From positions 124,001 to 188,000 of the forward strand of contig CALRIU020000009.1 in assembly GCA_943362175.1 (NCBI GenBank): a stretch of DNA of 64,000 nucleotides. Reading direction: 5' to 3'. Position 1 is the stretch's first letter; each line of letters begins with the position of its first letter. The notes under the pieces were generated by a model that did no database searches, was not told where the DNA came from, and was given only the letters and a program-made list of their open reading frames with translations. Shown piece by piece: positions 49,151 to 56,803 of the stretch. A program made the translations under genes and the position numbers. Source of the stretch: UBA4416 sp943362175. GTDB lineage: Bacteria; Bacteroidota; Bacteroidia; B-17B0; Aurantibacillaceae.

Positions 49151-50143
49151 ATGAAGCACATCACGCTTATTTCCTTGTCGGGCCTGTTGGTATCGGGCCT
49201 CCATTCTTTTGCTCAATTTGCCCCGGGAGTAGGGCAGGCAGGCACCACGGCCATGTTTAAAGACAGTTCCGCCTTTGTAGGCTGGGCCACCAAATGTAGC
49301 ATTACCAGAGGTTTTCAGGACATCTCTGTCAGCTCGGGGCCTTACGCCAATGTTGGTGACAGCACCTCTGCCTATGGTAAAGCAGGCACCACAGGTGTGG
49401 TCAGCCTGGGTGATGGAGGCATGGCAACCCTGCAGTTTGCAAGCCCTGTTCAGAACGCCCCGGGGCCTGACCTCGCCGTGTTTGAAAATAGCTTTGACGA
49501 TTCTTTCCTGGAGCTGGCTTTTGTGGAAGTCAGCAGCGATGGTGGCACGTATTTCAGGTTCCCTGCCGTGAGCAATACCGATGCCAGCACCCAGACAGGG
49601 AGTTTCGGCCTTACTGATCCTACAAAAATCCATAACCTCGCCGGAAAATACAGGGCCAATTACGGCACGCCTTTCGACTTGTCGGACATTCCGGATAACC
49701 TTCTGCTGAACAAGCAGGCCATTACGCATGTGCGCATCATCGACGTGGTAGGCTGCATCCAGGATCCATACTGTACCCGCGATATGAATCATCATAAGGT
49801 CAATGATCCCTGGCCAACGGCTTTTGGCAGTGGCGGCTTCGATCTTGATGCCGTTGGTGTGATCCATCAGCAGGGCGCAGTGATGTCTGTGGGAGAGGAT
49901 GCGCACATACTGGCGGCGACTGTGTTTCCAAACCCGGCAAGCGATCACTTATACATCCGCGTGAATACCAGTGAGGAATATTCGCTCACGGTGATCAATG
50001 TACTGGGCGAAGTGGTAATGCAGGCAAGAAACGCGAACCGTTTACCGGTGAGTGAATTGAAAGAAGGCGTTTATACCCTGGAAATTACTACGGCGGAAAA
50101 ACGCAGTGTACAGAAGTTTATAAAATCGGCAACAGCCAAATAA
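49151..50143 (+). CDS. B12-regulated T9SS cell-surface protein
   Basis: 330 residues. Signal peptide MKHITLISLSGLLVSGLHSFAQ. A ~210-residue beta-sandwich-like domain (GDGGMATLQFASPVQNAPGP, DLAVFENSFDDSFLELAFVE, VSSDGGTYFRFPAVSNTDAS, GSGGFDLDAVGVIHQ) precedes a type A T9SS domain (ATVFPNPASDHLYIRVNTSE, LKEGVYTLEIT, VQKFIKSATAK). The cobalamin riboswitch in its leader makes a role in binding or gathering corrinoids at the surface the best inference, comparable in role to the BtuG and BtuH surface proteins of Bacteroides. I do not claim homology to either. No TonB-dependent BtuB gene is adjacent in the window. Confidence 0.85.
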   Translation: MKHITLISLSGLLVSGLHSFAQFAPGVGQAGTTAMFKDSSAFVGWATKCSITRGFQDISVSSGPYANVGDSTSAYGKAGTTGVVSLGDGGMATLQFASPVQNAPGPDLAVFENSFDDSFLELAFVEVSSDGGTYFRFPAVSNTDASTQTGSFGLTDPTKIHNLAGKYRANYGTPFDLSDIPDNLLLNKQAITHVRIIDVVGCIQDPYCTRDMNHHKVNDPWPTAFGSGGFDLDAVGVIHQQGAVMSVGEDAHILAATVFPNPASDHLYIRVNTSEEYSLTVINVLGEVVMQARNANRLPVSELKEGVYTLEITTAEKRSVQKFIKSATAK

Positions 50144-50214
50144 ATAAATAGTTCCGGACAGGTTAATTCAGCTTCCGGATTTTTTTACACAAACGGTTTC
50201 TACTTGATTTTAAA

Positions 50215-50313
50215 TTTTTGGGCGTGTCCGCCGGATGGCGGATCAGGCTATCACTGCCATCTTTTTTGCATCGAGGCGGCGAAAAAGGATGTCCGTTCTA
50301 TCCTTCACGCGGG
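50215..50313 (+). repeat. Two-hairpin intergenic element, copy 4 (plus orientation)
   Basis: TTTTTGGGCGTG, hairpin 1 (TCCGCC 50227-50232 with GGCGGA 50237-50242), TCAGGCTATCACTGC and hairpin 2 (CATCTTTTT 50258-50266 with AAAAAGGATG 50282-50291). It ends TATCCTTCACGC. Same order of parts as the other copies, more diverged. Confidence 0.75.
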
Positions 50314-50356
50314 CTGCCCCGGTATTCAGGAATAAACTCAACAAACAGTGTATCCC

Positions 50357-50454
50357 TGCGCCAGGGATGTTGCGGGTTGTCTGAGCTCCTGTATTTGTCC
50401 CGCAGGGCAAATACAGGAGCGAGTCGCAACAGCCCGCCCGGGCGCCAAAAAAAA
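50357..50454 (-). repeat. Two-hairpin intergenic element, copy 5 (minus orientation)
   Basis: Minus-strand reading: TTTTTTTTGGCGCCCGGGCGGGC, CGACTCGC, a 13-bp perfect stem (arms at 50385-50397 and 50408-50420) topped by CCC/GGG with a 3-nt loop and one bulge, GAGCTCAGACA and ATCCCTGGCGC. It is closest to copy 1. The outer end forms its own small palindrome ATCCCTGCGCCAGGGAT at 50352-50368. It converges with copy 4. Confidence 0.8.
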
Positions 50455-50509
50455 CTAACCGGGCGAACATGACATAAGCTCAGAGGCCAATTGTAGTCTT
50501 GTTAGTTTT

Positions 50510-50989
50510 TTACTTAAACAGTGCCTTGAAGGTATCAAAGAAAAACAGGAAAGCAAAGTAGAATACAAAGCACCATACCACGCCCGATATGCTTAAATAG
50601 AGAATGACTTTTTTCTTGTCTTTATAAAAACGCTCTGCGAGGAAAGCCCCGATAGGGATGGACAAGAGCACAGGGGTAATTACGGCAATACCAACAAGCC
50701 CGAAACGGCGCTTGATGCGGATGATGCGGCGGTTTCCGCCCGTAAAGATTTTTTTCGGTTTTTTCGACGGGAACCATTTTTCTTTGAGCCTGTCCCACCA
50801 TTTCAGGATCCCTGCGCTGAGGTAGGTGAATACGACTGAGCCGAGTATCGCGCCGATACAGCTACTGAGCAATGCCATAACATAATTGGAACCGTAAATC
50901 AGGATAATGGTGGGTGTCCCGATTTTAGATAAAGAAATGGTATTGGCAAGTACCGCAGAAATAAATTTCCATATTTCGTTGCTGTCCAT
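50510..50989 (-). CDS. Small integral membrane protein
   Basis: 159 residues with about four hydrophobic segments: TPTIILIYGSNYVMALLSSC, IGAILGSVVFTYLSAGILKW, FGLVGIAVITPVLLSIPIGA and LYLSISGVVWCFVFYFAFLF. A basic loop lies between them (KIFTGGNRRIIRIKRR). The RFGLVGIAVITPVLLSIPIG stretch recalls the small-multidrug-export/DedA-type membrane proteins, but I am not sure of the family. It follows upp by 23 nt and is probably co-transcribed. Confidence 0.65.
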   Translation of the reverse strand: MDSNEIWKFISAVLANTISLSKIGTPTIILIYGSNYVMALLSSCIGAILGSVVFTYLSAGILKWWDRLKEKWFPSKKPKKIFTGGNRRIIRIKRRFGLVGIAVITPVLLSIPIGAFLAERFYKDKKKVILYLSISGVVWCFVFYFAFLFFFDTFKALFK

Positions 50990-51012
50990 GAAGTGGGTCC
51001 TGGATACGTGTG

Positions 51013-51663
51013 TTATATTTTTTCTCCAAAAGCAAGATCACCGGCGTCTCCAAGCCCGGGAACAATATAGGAATGCGCTGTCAGCTCTTCATCCACGGCA
51101 CCGCACCAGATGGTGAAATTCTGTGTGGGCATATTGGCCATGACATAATCCACGCCCTGTTTGCTGCTGATGGCAGAAACAATGTGTACATGCTTTGGCA
51201 TGCCTTTCGCCAGGATAGCTTTGTAAGCCAGTACGATGGATGAACCCGTGGCAATCATCGGATCGCACATGATCAGCACTTTATCTTCGATGTTCGGGCT
51301 CGATACATATTCCACGTGAATATCAAAGGTATTGTCTTTGTGATGCCTCCTGTAAGCCGAAATAAAGGCGTTGTCCGCCCTGTCAAAATAATTAAGAACT
51401 CCCAGGTGGATCGGTAATCCTGCACGCAGAATTGTGGCGATCACGGGCTGTGCTTTCAAATGACTGGTTTGTGCAATGCCTAGTGGCGTGGTGGTTTCAC
51501 GGCTTTCATATTCCATTGTTTTGGAGATCTCATAACTGATAATCTCCCCGATGCGTTCCAGGTTTTTCCGGAAGCGCATGCTATCGCTCTGGATAGACGT
51601 ATCACGCAATTCAGCAATGAACTGATTGAAGATGGACTGTTGTTGAGATAGGATATGAACCAT
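51013..51663 (-). CDS. upp: Uracil phosphoribosyltransferase
   Basis: 216 residues; makes UMP from uracil and PRPP (pyrimidine salvage). The PRPP loop is VLIMCDPMIATGSSIVLAYK. The uracil-binding C-terminus TIWCGAVDEELTAHSYIVPG LGDAGDLAFG ends in the family-typical GLGDAGDLAFGEK. Start region VHILSQQQSIFNQFIAEL is characteristic of the Bacteroidota form, which is slightly longer than E. coli Upp. First gene of a short operon with the small membrane protein. Confidence 0.95.
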   Translation of the reverse strand: MVHILSQQQSIFNQFIAELRDTSIQSDSMRFRKNLERIGEIISYEISKTMEYESRETTTPLGIAQTSHLKAQPVIATILRAGLPIHLGVLNYFDRADNAFISAYRRHHKDNTFDIHVEYVSSPNIEDKVLIMCDPMIATGSSIVLAYKAILAKGMPKHVHIVSAISSKQGVDYVMANMPTQNFTIWCGAVDEELTAHSYIVPGLGDAGDLAFGEKI

Positions 51664-51743
51664 AGGTTTAGCCGGTATTGTCTTGTTTTGATGTTCTAAA
51701 TATACTATAAATTTAGGTAGTGTTGAGACGCTTTTATGAAAAT

Positions 51744-52649
51744 TTAGTCTTTAGCGCGCTGAACGTTTTGTTTTTTTCCGGCCAGGTAAACACCACTGAT
51801 GATAAAGGCTGCCGATATGATCTTGATCGGGCTGAGCGTGTCTTTTCCCCAGGCAATGGCAATCAGTGTGGCCAGGAAAGGCTGTAGATAGATGTACATG
51901 CTCACCACCGAAGAACTCAGTGTTTTAAGCGCATACATATTTAAGAGATAGGCCAGGAACGTGGTAGCGACAACAACGAAAACCATCGCTACAACAGCAT
52001 GCACCGGCAAATGCAGCCAGTCTGTTTTAAACAGCTCGGGAGTAGACCAGGGAAACATGTAGAGAACGCCGAATAAAAACACCCATTTCATCACCGTGGT
52101 GGTTTGGTATTTTTGCATGTAAGGTTTCGCCATGACCACAAAGATGGCCCAGGACAGGGAGTTGACGAGTGTCATCAGGTCGCCCAGGATGGTGTCGCTG
52201 CCGATGGAAAAGCTGCCATTGGCTTTGAAGAGCAATAAGGTCAGGGCGCCGATGGCTCCGAAGCTAATGCCTGTTACTTTGAGTGCCGTGATTTTTTCTT
52301 TCATGACGAAGAAGGTAAAGAGCATCACGGCAATGGGATTGCTCACCATGATAATGGCAGAGTTGATGGGTGAGGAAAGGCTGAGGCCCCAGATGAAAAA
52401 GATCTGGTTGATGCATACGCCGAAGAGCGCCAGCACGGCCAGTTTCTTGAGATCGGCCCTTTCCACTTTTTCGGGCTTCATAAACAGGGATAAGAGCCAG
52501 AAGAGGATACAGGCGCCGCCGATGCGGATCGTGACCAGGCCTAGCGGACTGATGTGTGTTGGCATCAGGTCTTTGGCAATGGAATAATTTAAGGCATAAA
52601 TCACCTGTGCGGCAAACAGGAAAATATGGGCTCTTAAAACAGAATTCAT
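51744..52649 (-). CDS. EamA-family (DMT) transporter
   Basis: 301 residues from the ATG at 52649 (MNSVLRAHIFLFAAQVIYAL); an in-frame TTG 12 nt upstream is possible. Ten hydrophobic segments in two five-helix EamA repeats, the first starting ALNYSIAKDLMPTHISPLGL and the second ILGDLMTLVNSLSWAIFVVM, with LYMFPWSTPELF between. Drug/metabolite transporters export amino acids, nucleosides or other metabolites; the substrate here is unknown. Divergent from the BtuF-like gene with only 40 nt between starts. Confidence 0.88.
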   Translation of the reverse strand: MNSVLRAHIFLFAAQVIYALNYSIAKDLMPTHISPLGLVTIRIGGACILFWLLSLFMKPEKVERADLKKLAVLALFGVCINQIFFIWGLSLSSPINSAIIMVSNPIAVMLFTFFVMKEKITALKVTGISFGAIGALTLLLFKANGSFSIGSDTILGDLMTLVNSLSWAIFVVMAKPYMQKYQTTTVMKWVFLFGVLYMFPWSTPELFKTDWLHLPVHAVVAMVFVVVATTFLAYLLNMYALKTLSSSVVSMYIYLQPFLATLIAIAWGKDTLSPIKIISAAFIISGVYLAGKKQNVQRAKD

Positions 52650-52689
52650 CAGGCGTAGCAAATATGCAGTATTATTCTGAAATTAGCGC

Positions 52690-53466
52690 ATGCTTTTTAC
52701 GGATCACCTCCAACATACCATTGAGCTGCAAAGCCCGCCGCAGCGCATTGTGTCTTTAGTTCCTTCTCAATCGGAGCTGTTGTGGGATCTGGGCTTAAAA
52801 GACCGTTTGGCAGGTATTACCAAATTCTGCATCCATCCCCAAGAGCTGTTTGAAAGCATTCCGCGTGTAGGCGGAACAAAAACCCTGAACATCGATAAGA
52901 TCCGCGCCCTGAAGCCCGACCTCATTATCGGGAATAAGGAGGAGAACGAACGCTCGCAGGTAGAAGTCCTGCAACAGGAATTCAAGGTATGGATGAGTGA
53001 TATTTATAATCTGGAAGATGCGCTTAATACCATTACGGCTATCGGGGAGCTAACGGATACCGGAGAAAAAGCGGCCAGTATCGCCGCGGAGATCCGATCG
53101 TCTTTTTGCGAATTGCCTTTCCTCGAAAAAAGCGTGCTCTACCTGATCTGGAAGCCCTACATGGCAGCAGGTAGGGCAACCTTTATCGGGAACATGCTGG
53201 AGAAAACCGGCTTGAAGAATGTGATTGCCGGGGAAGATTCCCGTTATCCGCAACTTGATATAGAAGAGATCCGGGGGCTGAATCCTGAGTTGGTTTTTTT
53301 ATCATCAGAGCCTTTTCCATTCAAGCAAACTCATGCCGATGAATTGCAAAAACACCTTCCCCATGCAAAAGTGGTGCTGGTAGATGGCGAGCTGTTCAGC
53401 TGGTATGGAAGCCGCCTGCTCAAAAGTGTGGCTTATTTTCATGACTTGCTAAAACAGCTGCATTGA
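52690..53466 (+). CDS. BtuF-like periplasmic-binding-fold protein without signal peptide
   Basis: 258 residues of the helical-backbone metal-receptor superfamily (BtuF/FepB type): PQRIVSLVPSQSELLWDLGL, VGGTKTLNIDKIRALKPDLI, the long helix in the middle and EEIRGLNPELVFLSSEPFPF. BtuF carries cobalamin to BtuCD in the periplasm. Unusually, the protein starts MLFTDHLQHTIELQSPPQ with no signal peptide or lipobox and no in-frame extension that would give one. It should be cytoplasmic or the export signal is non-standard. A B12-riboswitch gene lies 3.5 kb upstream. A lipoprotein gene starts 1 nt after its stop. Confidence 0.85.
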   Translation: MLFTDHLQHTIELQSPPQRIVSLVPSQSELLWDLGLKDRLAGITKFCIHPQELFESIPRVGGTKTLNIDKIRALKPDLIIGNKEENERSQVEVLQQEFKVWMSDIYNLEDALNTITAIGELTDTGEKAASIAAEIRSSFCELPFLEKSVLYLIWKPYMAAGRATFIGNMLEKTGLKNVIAGEDSRYPQLDIEEIRGLNPELVFLSSEPFPFKQTHADELQKHLPHAKVVLVDGELFSWYGSRLLKSVAYFHDLLKQLH

Positions 53467-53467
53467 G

Positions 53468-54115
53468 ATGAAAATCATCATGATCATAGGCACGATGCTC
53501 CTGTTTGCCTGCCACCAAACGAAAGAGAGTCCGGGGCAAGTCACGACGGCATGGGTTGGTGAGCTGGAAGGCGATTATGCGTTTGCAAGGGCATGGGATT
53601 ATCCCGAAGGGGTTTACAGAAATGGACATGGCCAGCTGAGCTGTGATGGTTTCTGCCCTCCCGGAACAGATGCGATGAAAGACAGTACCGGCCGCATTTA
53701 TAAAGATTCTCTTCCGGCATTTTATGCGCTGGTGGATACAACGCACCGCTTTCATTCGCTGCAAGGTGAAGCGCAATGCGATGAGTATGCCGGTGCAGAG
53801 TATATGATCGCACAGTGGCAACATGACACTGTCGTTTGTTACAGCCTGTGTAATGCCGCTACGCATTGCAGCCTGCATCTTCGCTTGTTTGAAAATAATT
53901 GCATCGCCACAGTACAGCTTCATCGTATTATTTCCGGAAATACGATCCTTTACAAGCTTCGGAGCGGTGTTGTGCGTATGGAGCAAAAATCGTGGAAAGC
54001 CGGGATCCTGAAAGCGGAGTTTAACCTGGACTTCGGAAAAGACAGCCTTACCGGAAAGCCTGTGTCCTGGAAAGGAAAAATTTATACGCCGATCCTGAAT
54101 AACAAAACAGGTTAA
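53468..54115 (+). CDS. Lipoprotein of unknown function
   Basis: 215 residues. Short lipoprotein signal MKIIMIIGTMLLFAC (lipobox LFAC). Mature domain with YPEGVYRNGHGQLSCDGFCP, Cys pairs that may form disulfides (LSCDGFC, VCYSLCNAATHCSLHL) and a beta-rich end (KAEFNLDFGKDSLTGKPVSW). No family recognised. It starts 1 nt after the BtuF-like gene, so the two are surely co-transcribed and may act together. Confidence 0.75.
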   Translation: MKIIMIIGTMLLFACHQTKESPGQVTTAWVGELEGDYAFARAWDYPEGVYRNGHGQLSCDGFCPPGTDAMKDSTGRIYKDSLPAFYALVDTTHRFHSLQGEAQCDEYAGAEYMIAQWQHDTVVCYSLCNAATHCSLHLRLFENNCIATVQLHRIISGNTILYKLRSGVVRMEQKSWKAGILKAEFNLDFGKDSLTGKPVSWKGKIYTPILNNKTG

Positions 54116-54139
54116 CGAAAGATGACGGAGCGTTTCTGT

Positions 54140-54245
54140 TGCTTTAACCGCAGAGATGCAGGAAAAAACGCAAAGGACTCTGAGATTCAGCAGGATTCAT
54201 TTCAGGCAATACGCTCCTTTTCTCTGCCTTATTCTCTGCGTACTT
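54140..54245 (+). repeat. Dispersed ACCGCAGAGATGCAGG repeat
   Basis: AACCGCAGAGATGCAGG..AACGCAAAGGACTCTGAG resembles the widespread ACC(A/G)CAGAG intergenic repeat. The right part (CTCTGCC..CTCTGCGTACTTTG) is its rough inverse. A second copy lies at 56636. Confidence 0.5.
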
Positions 54246-54265
54246 TGGGGTTAATCGTTCCGGAT

Positions 54266-55096
54266 CTACCCATGGATTGTCAATACCGGCACCGGGCTGT
54301 AAAAGGCCATGGCGTTGGTGGTGCTGAATGTAAACAGGTTATGGAGAATGGAATGTTTCTTAGGTTCCACAATCACCATGTCGATTTCGTGATGGTTGAT
54401 GAAATTCAGTAAGCCGTCGGCGACGGTATTTTCGGCAATGATGTAGGTTTTGTGACAGACATTTTCCAGGTTTTGCTCCACATAATTATCAATGAGGGAT
54501 TCTTTGGCATTGAGTTCATGGTTTTCGGGGATCACATGCAGGATGTGAAGCGTCGCATCGAACAGGGTGTTGATGTATTTTACCTTAATGAGCGAAGAGC
54601 TATTCAGGAGCTGCTTGTCGTAGTCGCAGGCATAGGCGATGTTCTGAATTTTTTTATAGCTCGTGTTCGGTGGCACAATGATTAAGGGGTTGTCGATATG
54701 GCGCGCCACTGCTACAGAGGTGCTGCCTACCATGTTTTTCATGAACGCGCTTCCGTGCCCGCCGATACCTGAGATAACCAAATCAATGTCATGGGCTTTG
54801 CTGAATTCGATGATTACTTCTGCTGCGTTGCCTATTTCGCATTGGTATTCGATATCCGTGATCAGGGGCTCTTTCAGCCTGATGTCTTCTGCAACTTTCT
54901 GAATAGCGCTTTTATGGTCGTTGAATAGTTCGGTCATGGAATAACCGGCCAGTCCGAACTCAGAGCTAATCACCGGCACCTGGCTGATATGGAGCAGCAC
55001 CAGGTTGGCCGACAGGTATTTGGCAATCTCAATACCGTAGTTGAGGGCGCTTTGCGAAGTTTCTGTAAAGTCGTATGGAATGAGTACTTTTTTCAT
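54266..55096 (-). CDS. Universal stress protein, two UspA domains
   Basis: 276 residues from the ATG at 55096 (MKKVLIPYDFTETSQSALNY); the frame extends 58 codons upstream but without family sequence. Domain 1 covers residues 1-~150 with the ATP-binding pattern SGIGGHGSAFMKNMVGSTS (G-x2-G-x9-G-S/T). Domain 2 covers ~150-276 (IAYACDYDKQLLNSSSLIKV, IDMVIVEPKKHSILHNLF, FYSPVPVLTIHG) and lacks a clear G-x2-G-x9 signature, so it may not bind ATP. Cytoplasmic stress role inferred from the family. Confidence 0.92.
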   Translation of the reverse strand: MKKVLIPYDFTETSQSALNYGIEIAKYLSANLVLLHISQVPVISSEFGLAGYSMTELFNDHKSAIQKVAEDIRLKEPLITDIEYQCEIGNAAEVIIEFSKAHDIDLVISGIGGHGSAFMKNMVGSTSVAVARHIDNPLIIVPPNTSYKKIQNIAYACDYDKQLLNSSSLIKVKYINTLFDATLHILHVIPENHELNAKESLIDNYVEQNLENVCHKTYIIAENTVADGLLNFINHHEIDMVIVEPKKHSILHNLFTFSTTNAMAFYSPVPVLTIHG

Positions 55097-55310
55097 AGCT
55101 TCGGTTTTTAAAGGGTTTAAACAGAAAAAGCAATTACTATTCCCGGTAGTATTATACGACAAAGGCAAGTAATGGTTCGACCTATTGGTAAAAAAGGCCT
55201 TTTTTAACGTATGCATCCAAACCCTGGCAGGCAAATGCGTATAAAAAGCAACAACCGTTTTGTGACTCAAATTTTATACCTTCATGCCGGACATTTTTTG
55301 AACGGACTGT

Positions 55311-56297
55311 ATGAATCAGGATAGCACTAAAATAAGAACAATGAAAATCGTTTTGATTGTTGGTTTTATATTAATGCTTCTTAAGTTCCTGGCCTATTTT
55401 TTAACTTCTTCGAGTGCTATTTTAACGGATGCCATCGAATCGATCGTGAACGTATTGGCCGGCTCATTTGCCTTATACAGCTTATACTACGCCGCCAAGC
55501 CAAAGGATGAGGATCATCCCTATGGTCATGGGAAAATCGAGTTCTTATCGACAGGGGCGGAAGGCGGCATGATCACATTGGCCGGTATTGCCATGTTTAT
55601 AAAAGGCATTCTTGCTTTTTTTAATCCCCATGCGCTCACCAACATCGATATCGGACTTATCATCTCGGTTTTTTCGGGGGTGGTCAATTATATGATGGCC
55701 AGGATGCTTATTAAAAAAGGGACCCTTTTAAACTCCTCTACCATGGTGGCCGATGGCCGCCACCTGCTAACCGATACCTGGAGCAGCATAGGGCTGGTGA
55801 TCGGATTAGTGATCATTTATTTTACGCACCTTTTCTGGATAGATTATGTGATTACCATTGGCCTGGGGATTTTAATTGCGTATACGGGCTTTCAGCTGGT
55901 AAAGGAATCCGTCTTCAACTTGCTGGATAAAGCCGATTACGGAAAGATCGAACACCTGATCCAGGTGCTGAACAGCAAGCGCAAAGAGAGCTGGATTGAC
56001 ATTCATAACCTGCGCGTGGTGAAATACGGTTCGGTGGTACATGTGGATTGCCACATGACGCTGCCCTGGTATTTTACGCTGGAAGAAGCGCATACCGAAG
56101 TTGATGCGGTAGATAAGCTGGCTACGCAGGAGTTTAACCACGAGATCGAATTTTTTATTCATTCCGATCCCTGTTTGCCCACATCCTGTTCGGTATGCGT
56201 GATGCAGGACTGCAAGGTAAGACAGCATGCCCTCGTCAAAAAGCTGGAGTGGGATATGAGCAATGTGCTCCCGGATAAAAAGCATACGGCAGGGTAA
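55311..56297 (+). CDS. Cation diffusion facilitator (CDF) metal exporter
   Basis: 328 residues; exports Zn2+, Fe2+, Mn2+ or related ions using the proton gradient. Six membrane helices with the paired metal sites SSSAILTDAIESIVNVLAGS (TM2) and NSSTMVADGRHLLTDTWSSI (TM5, HxxxD). The loop DEDHPYGHGKIEFLSTGAEG is diagnostic. The cytoplasmic C-domain carries WIDIHNLRVVKYGSVVHVDC. It has an extra Cys-rich end (CLPTSCSVCVMQDCKVRQHA) that could bind metal. The following small gene starts 1 nt after its stop. Confidence 0.93.
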   Translation: MNQDSTKIRTMKIVLIVGFILMLLKFLAYFLTSSSAILTDAIESIVNVLAGSFALYSLYYAAKPKDEDHPYGHGKIEFLSTGAEGGMITLAGIAMFIKGILAFFNPHALTNIDIGLIISVFSGVVNYMMARMLIKKGTLLNSSTMVADGRHLLTDTWSSIGLVIGLVIIYFTHLFWIDYVITIGLGILIAYTGFQLVKESVFNLLDKADYGKIEHLIQVLNSKRKESWIDIHNLRVVKYGSVVHVDCHMTLPWYFTLEEAHTEVDAVDKLATQEFNHEIEFFIHSDPCLPTSCSVCVMQDCKVRQHALVKKLEWDMSNVLPDKKHTAG

Positions 56298-56298
56298 A

Positions 56299-56607
56299 AT
56301 GAAATCTTTAACGAGCAAGATAATGACAGAAGTCATCGCGTTTGTCGATGAGATTGATTTTCTGGCCCGGTCATGCACTGACAGTGTGCAAAAAGAAAAT
56401 CTCGAACGTGAGGTAAAAGAAGCTCGTTACTTTTTAAAGTATAATGAATGGTATATTGCCTTCGAGATCTTAACCGATAATTTGCATGAAATCGGTTATA
56501 AAATGAATGCATCGCTCATAGATAAAGCAAAAAATATTTTTCTGCAAGCAGATCCTGCTCAATCGGAAGAAACACTATGGTGGCTTAATGAACTGCGGAA
56601 AGAATAG
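56299..56607 (+). CDS. Small protein resembling MafI-type immunity proteins
   Basis: 102 residues from the ATG at 56299 (MKSLTSKIMTEVIAFVDEID). Helical; the stretch REVKEARYFLKYNEWYIAFE followed by ILTDNLHEIGYKMNASLIDK has the E(A/V)xxxLxxxEWxxAxExLxDxLxExxI pattern I associate with MafI-family immunity proteins. The match is by eye and unproven. No toxin gene is adjacent. It starts 1 nt after the CDF transporter, so it shares that transcript. Confidence 0.6.
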   Translation: MKSLTSKIMTEVIAFVDEIDFLARSCTDSVQKENLEREVKEARYFLKYNEWYIAFEILTDNLHEIGYKMNASLIDKAKNIFLQADPAQSEETLWWLNELRKE

Positions 56608-56611
56608 TTTA

Positions 56612-56800
56612 TGTTGACTGAGCGTAGTCGAAATCACCACAGAGGTGCGGAGAAACAGAGGTGTTTAAAATCATATAAGACATAGAAGATCATATAAGGG
56701 GAAACCATAGATCGTAGTGGGACCAGTGACCAAACCGGTGACTGAGCCTAGTTGAAGCCCCGAACCTATTGTCGCAGATTTGTCATCCGTGATCAATATG
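56612..56800. repeat. Spacer packed with short dispersed repeats
   Basis: In order: CTGAGCGTAGTCGAAAT (56618), ACCACAGAGGTGCGGAG..AACAGAGG (56636), CTGAGCCTAGTTGAAGCC (56742) and TTGTCGCAGATTTGTCATC (56769). These are copies of the repeat types at 23107/27031, 54140 and 46322. No gene is visible in this 196-nt spacer. Confidence 0.6.
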
Positions 56801-56803
56801 CCA

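Noticed and set aside
48974..49948. Long minus-strand reading frame (324 codons) across the riboswitch and surface-protein gene
   Set aside because: It is antisense to a clear signal-peptide/T9SS gene and to the cobalamin riboswitch; its translation has no domain or start context.
50218..50472. Frames of 75-84 codons across element copies 4 and 5
   Set aside because: Same reason: open frames arise from the GC-rich repeat on both strands.
54116..54412. Plus-strand frame after the lipoprotein gene (54122-54412)
   Set aside because: It consists of a dispersed CAGAG repeat and antisense to the universal stress protein gene.
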